IMG/VR virus record: IMGVR_UViG_3300007734_000567 | Coordinates: 1 to 31,590 of that record | DNA: 31,590 bases | Reading direction: 5' to 3' (one strand) | Source: a virus | Shown: in pieces, positions 28,752-31,590 of the stretch | Layout of the letters: every line of letters starts with the position of its first letter | Numbering within the stretch: position 1 is the first letter of the stretch | The notes under the pieces: generated by a model | What the model was told of the DNA's origin: nothing | The model's input: the letters and a program-made list of their open reading frames with translations, nothing else | Databases searched by the model: none | Translations under genes and position numbers: made by a program

Positions 28752-30928
28752 GTTCTGCCCCTGCCAAGCGATAGGTTTTTAGCGCCGTATGCGTTTGCGG
28801 CCCACACTGCTTTGCTGCTGCCCAGTATGCGGTCTTCAAACGATTTGGTATCAATTGCTTGAATATTGTAATTCGTAATATTAGTGGAACCGCCCATCAT
28901 TGCCATTGAGTGGTTGGGCACAATTGCGCCTGCGCTGCGTGGTACAAACAATTCTGGCCCACGTTCACCAACCAAATATGGGCTGTTACTTTCTACCGGA
29001 CCACCAGCCGCTTTGGGTTGTAAACTTACAGATGATGAAAATAAAGATTTTCCAATCATTGAAAACAAATTAGTTGCAGATGCTCGAAGTTGTATTGCCA
29101 ACATATCTTTGATAACAGATTTTGCAAAATCTCCAAAATTTAGTTTGCCTGTTGTGATAAATTCTTCTAAGGCTTTAGACATACTGCCCATCATAGAATC
29201 AAATGCTTTGCCACCAGCTTGAAAACTGGTTTCCATGTCTTTGCCAAACGTCTCCATGCGGAATAAGAAACCTTCCATCATGCCGCCTGATTTTTGATCT
29301 TTTAATATTTGCATACGTTCTTTGGCTAATCCAATGGCTATTTCTTGATTTCTATTTGCTAATTGATAAGCTTCATTTTTTCCATCTTCTGTTAATTGTT
29401 CATTTTTAAAAATACTTAAAACAGTTTCATCATATTTATATTTTATTTGTAGGAGTTCTTTTTCTAATTGTACTTCTTCAGCTTTCATGTACAAAGATTT
29501 TTGATCTATTAAAAACATTTCTTGAGCCATTTGCAATCCTACTAATTCTGTCCTTGATTGCGCTCCATATTCATTTAAATATATTTGACGTTGTGCGTCC
29601 AAATTTTTTTGTTTGCTTATTACCTCATCAATTTCTTTCATTAATTCTTCATGTTGCCTTGCTTCTTCTTCACGATATTTATCTCTAAGTGCTGTTTTCT
29701 TTGCATTATATTCAGCGTCTATTGCTGCCAATTGAAAAGTTAATATTAAAGAATTTTGGCCTATAAATTTATTTTCTTCGGATATATTTTTTTGTTTAAT
29801 TTCTAAAGTTGCTTGCGCTGTTTTCTTTTTATATTCAATTTCTATTATTTGACTTTCGTTTAAAAATTTATTTATTATAGAAAATTCATTTTCAAGCCTT
29901 AATTTTTGTAATTCAAATTCTTTTGCTAAAACTTCTTTTGGGGTTGTAACTTTTCTAATTGGCTTATCTATTTTTTCTTTTGTTTGGCTTTTAGAAACCT
30001 CATCTGCTTTAATTCTTTGAATTGCTATTAATGCGTCTTGTTCTCTTTGTAAAGCTAATATCTCTCTATCAATTGTTGATAAAACTAAAGGACGACCTAA
30101 CGCTAATTCCTTTTGTTTTCCTAACTCTGCTATTTCTTTGCTTAATTCTACAATCCTAACTGTAGGGTCATTGCCAGTGCCAAATCCAATAAATTTACCG
30201 AAAATAGTAAACGACAAATTTGATATATCTAAATCTTTTAAATATTTGCCGAGTTTTAATAAAGATGGGCCAAGTGTCTCGGTAATTAATAAACTAATAT
30301 CTCGGCCTACGCTTTTAAATAAATCAAATGCTTCTGCTGCATCTTTGATTGCTTTTTCTTGTTCAAGTGTTGCGCCTTTGCCTTCTTTTAAACCTTTGGA
30401 AAAATCTACCATGTCCACGCCTTTAGCAGATTTACTAAATACGTCTGCTGCCCTGGCGCTGCGGGTTAAAGGATCTGCAATGCCAGCAATTGCATCGGTT
30501 GTTTTAAGCAATAACTCTTGAGTAGACATACTGCCAATGTCTTTAAGAGATATGCCCAACTGACTAAAAGTTTTTTGCCCTTCAAATGAGCCTTTGGCGG
30601 CTTTGTCAACAAAGTCTGAAAAACTGGACAACATTTTTACAGCGTTGTCGCCTTTGCCTCCAGAATTCTCTAAGGCATTTGTGAGTTTAATTACCGAATC
30701 AATTGCAAGATCGTTAGCTGCGGCAGTGTCTGCTATTTGATCTGCATATCCAATTGCTTTGTAAGTAGCAACAGACAAAGCAGCGCCAAGCGCCAGCACA
30801 GCATTTGCAGCTACACCAATAGCTGCTGTGGCAAAGTGATCTAATTTTCTAGATGCAGCTTCTAAACCAGTGACAAATTCGGCGCTGTTTAAGCCAAGGG
30901 CAACACCGAGCCGAGCAATGTTAGCCAT
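28748..30928 (-). CDS. Tail tape measure protein
   Basis: 726 aa. It sets tail length and is ejected with the DNA; at about 0.15 nm per residue it would give a tail near 110 nm. N-terminal helices (LGVALGLNSAEFVTGLEAAS) and hydrophobic segments near residues 35-55 precede a long Lys/Glu/Gln coiled coil (about 250-540). The C-terminus has the lambda-H-like end PKAAGGPVESNSPYLVGERG then PELFVPRSAGAIVPN. The coiled-coil DNA (about 29280-30300) is much AT-richer than both ends. ATG 30928 overlaps the chaperone frame by 8 nt. Confidence 0.92.
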   Translation of the reverse strand: MANIARLGVALGLNSAEFVTGLEAASRKLDHFATAAIGVAANAVLALGAALSVATYKAIGYADQIADTAAANDLAIDSVIKLTNALENSGGKGDNAVKMLSSFSDFVDKAAKGSFEGQKTFSQLGISLKDIGSMSTQELLLKTTDAIAGIADPLTRSARAADVFSKSAKGVDMVDFSKGLKEGKGATLEQEKAIKDAAEAFDLFKSVGRDISLLITETLGPSLLKLGKYLKDLDISNLSFTIFGKFIGFGTGNDPTVRIVELSKEIAELGKQKELALGRPLVLSTIDREILALQREQDALIAIQRIKADEVSKSQTKEKIDKPIRKVTTPKEVLAKEFELQKLRLENEFSIINKFLNESQIIEIEYKKKTAQATLEIKQKNISEENKFIGQNSLILTFQLAAIDAEYNAKKTALRDKYREEEARQHEELMKEIDEVISKQKNLDAQRQIYLNEYGAQSRTELVGLQMAQEMFLIDQKSLYMKAEEVQLEKELLQIKYKYDETVLSIFKNEQLTEDGKNEAYQLANRNQEIAIGLAKERMQILKDQKSGGMMEGFLFRMETFGKDMETSFQAGGKAFDSMMGSMSKALEEFITTGKLNFGDFAKSVIKDMLAIQLRASATNLFSMIGKSLFSSSVSLQPKAAGGPVESNSPYLVGERGPELFVPRSAGAIVPNHSMAMMGGSTNITNYNIQAIDTKSFEDRILGSSKAVWAANAYGAKNLSLGRGRT

Positions 30929-31280
30929 GATTAAATTTCTCCGAATTGAAACCTGGTGCCTGCACCATAAACGCTAACAGACTGTCATTGGCCTGCGCTG
31001 CAAGCTGTTCTTTGCTGGCTGGAGGGTACAAGTAGTCATGCACAGCGCCAAGCGTGCCTGCAAGCCTGTACGGGGCTGCGTGAGGCGGTCTAATGTAATT
31101 GAAAACTCCCGTTGTCAATACTGCAAGCTGCGCCAGAAGGCCATGATTTCCCAGCACTCCATCAGCGTACATCGTTTGGATTTGCAGCATAGTGATTTGG
31201 TCAAGGGCAGCAATTGAATCTGATGTATGCCCATTGAAGATCATCGCCGCGGCGACTTGTTCCCTCAATGAGCAAATTAG
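30921..31280 (-). CDS. Tail assembly chaperone, frameshift-extended part (GT-like)
   Basis: About 119 codons in the -1 frame relative to the upstream chaperone frame, from CTA 31280 to TAA 30921. The apparent start at TTG 31268 has no need to be used: a slippery G-GGA-AAC just before the upstream stop lets ribosomes pass into this frame. The result is a fused protein ending in EQLAAQANDSLLAFMVQAPG and FNSEKFNHG. In lambda the analogous T extension of gpGT binds the major tail protein while gpG binds the tape measure. Position directly before the tape measure gene fits. Confidence 0.8.
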   Translation of the reverse strand, partial: LICSLREQVAAAMIFNGHTSDSIAALDQITMLQIQTMYADGVLGNHGLLAQLAVLTTGVFNYIRPPHAAPYRLAGTLGAVHDYLYPPASKEQLAAQANDSLLAFMVQAPGFNSEKFNHG

Positions 31281-31590
31281 TTTCCCCGTGTCTCCTTGTA
31301 GCCTGGGCTAACAACTTCACTGATCTTTTCCACTAACGCAAGCTGGACGCTCAAAGGCCATTCCATTTCAATCTCAGCGTAGGTAATGTCGTCCAGAGTG
31401 TTGGCTGGGTTTTCTGGCTGTAGCAGGCGAATCATCTCAGTGATGCGTGCCTCCATCATGGCTTTGTTGGTAGCAGCTTCCCGCATTGATCGCCCAGATA
31501 CAACCACATCGTTTTCGGTAAAAACCAAATCTTCGTTTTTCAACGTCTTAAATTCGTCTAAAGATTTTGTTAAATCAGCGTAAATTTTGC
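31277..31590 (-). CDS. Tail assembly chaperone, zero-frame part (G-like), partial
   Basis: The frame is open from the right edge of the window (KIYADLTKSLDEFKTLKNED) to TAA 31277, so its start lies outside; 104 residues are seen. Helical and charged, with NKAMMEARITEMIRLLQPEN and EIEMEWPLSVQLALVEKISE, as in phage tail assembly chaperones. A TTG at 31543 could be mistaken for its start. The last codons CGG GGA AAC TAA contain the frameshift heptamer. Confidence 0.8.
   Translation of the reverse strand, partial: KIYADLTKSLDEFKTLKNEDLVFTENDVVVSGRSMREAATNKAMMEARITEMIRLLQPENPANTLDDITYAEIEMEWPLSVQLALVEKISEVVSPGYKETRGN
31280..31286 (-). promoter_or_regulatory. Programmed -1 frameshift site G-GGA-AAC
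   Basis: On the minus strand the zero frame reads CGG GGA AAC TAA. GGGAAAC fits X-XXY-YYZ exactly, differing from the lambda G/T site GGGAAAG in the last base. Slippage by -1 gives GGG AAA and continues as CTA ATT in the downstream open frame. The stop codon lies immediately after the heptamer. Confidence 0.8.

Noticed and set aside
30921-31268. Independent 115-aa gene starting at TTG 31268
   Set aside because: No ribosome site, and the frame is open upstream to the slippery heptamer, so it is better read as the frameshift extension of the chaperone.

Overview
This window is a large part of a tailed dsDNA bacteriophage (or prophage) genome, with siphovirus-type tail genes. Small and large terminase, portal, putative scaffold, tape measure, tail tip J-like protein, holin-like proteins and endolysin, primase-helicase and a Cro-like regulator are all present, packed with 1-8 nt start/stop overlaps. 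The short peptides of the plus-strand block and the YdaS-type regulator resemble phages of Betaproteobacteria (Burkholderiales). That host guess is recollection of families, not proof. No integrase, tRNA, rRNA, IS element or CRISPR array is visible. Head genes such as the major capsid protein and the major tail protein lie outside the window, because both edges cut through genes.

Layout. Read right to left on the minus strand, the late tail operon runs from a tail assembly chaperone pair (with a lambda-like -1 frameshift site) through tape measure, distal tail proteins, a GNAT enzyme, J-like tip protein, collar-domain protein and a 1468-aa fiber. It continues into a diversity-generating retroelement (DGR: VR, TR, reverse transcriptase), then three small membrane proteins and a GH24 lysozyme (14952-16562). 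A plus-strand block of about a dozen small genes (12210-14955), including a PAPS-reductase-like protein, meets the lysozyme tail to tail. It diverges from a minus-strand early block: YdaS/Cro-like regulator, a RuvC-like resolvase split by a frameshift, a DUF2800 nuclease, an SSB-like protein, and a primase-helicase. The packaging/head operon follows: TerS, TerL, DUF6496-like, Cys-rich, glycosyltransferase, portal, scaffold.

The best find is the DGR. A 123-bp template repeat (17998-18120) and a variable repeat (18163-18285) differ at 25 positions, and all 25 are adenines of the template on the coding strand. The variable repeat is the last ~42 residues of the fiber's lectin-like C-terminus, and a DGR-type reverse transcriptase (IGNYTSQ, YCDD) follows. 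The phage therefore probably diversifies its receptor-binding tip. No Avd-like gene is recognisable; an acidic 104-aa gene is coupled to the RT instead.

Non-coding structure stands out in two places. The 407-bp gap between terS and terL holds an 8 x 7-bp tandem array, a GC-rich nest of inverted repeats and perfect DnaA boxes. The 137-bp gap after the primase-helicase holds most of an array of eight copies of a CCATTTGTAC-like iteron. Both are candidate replication or packaging control sites.
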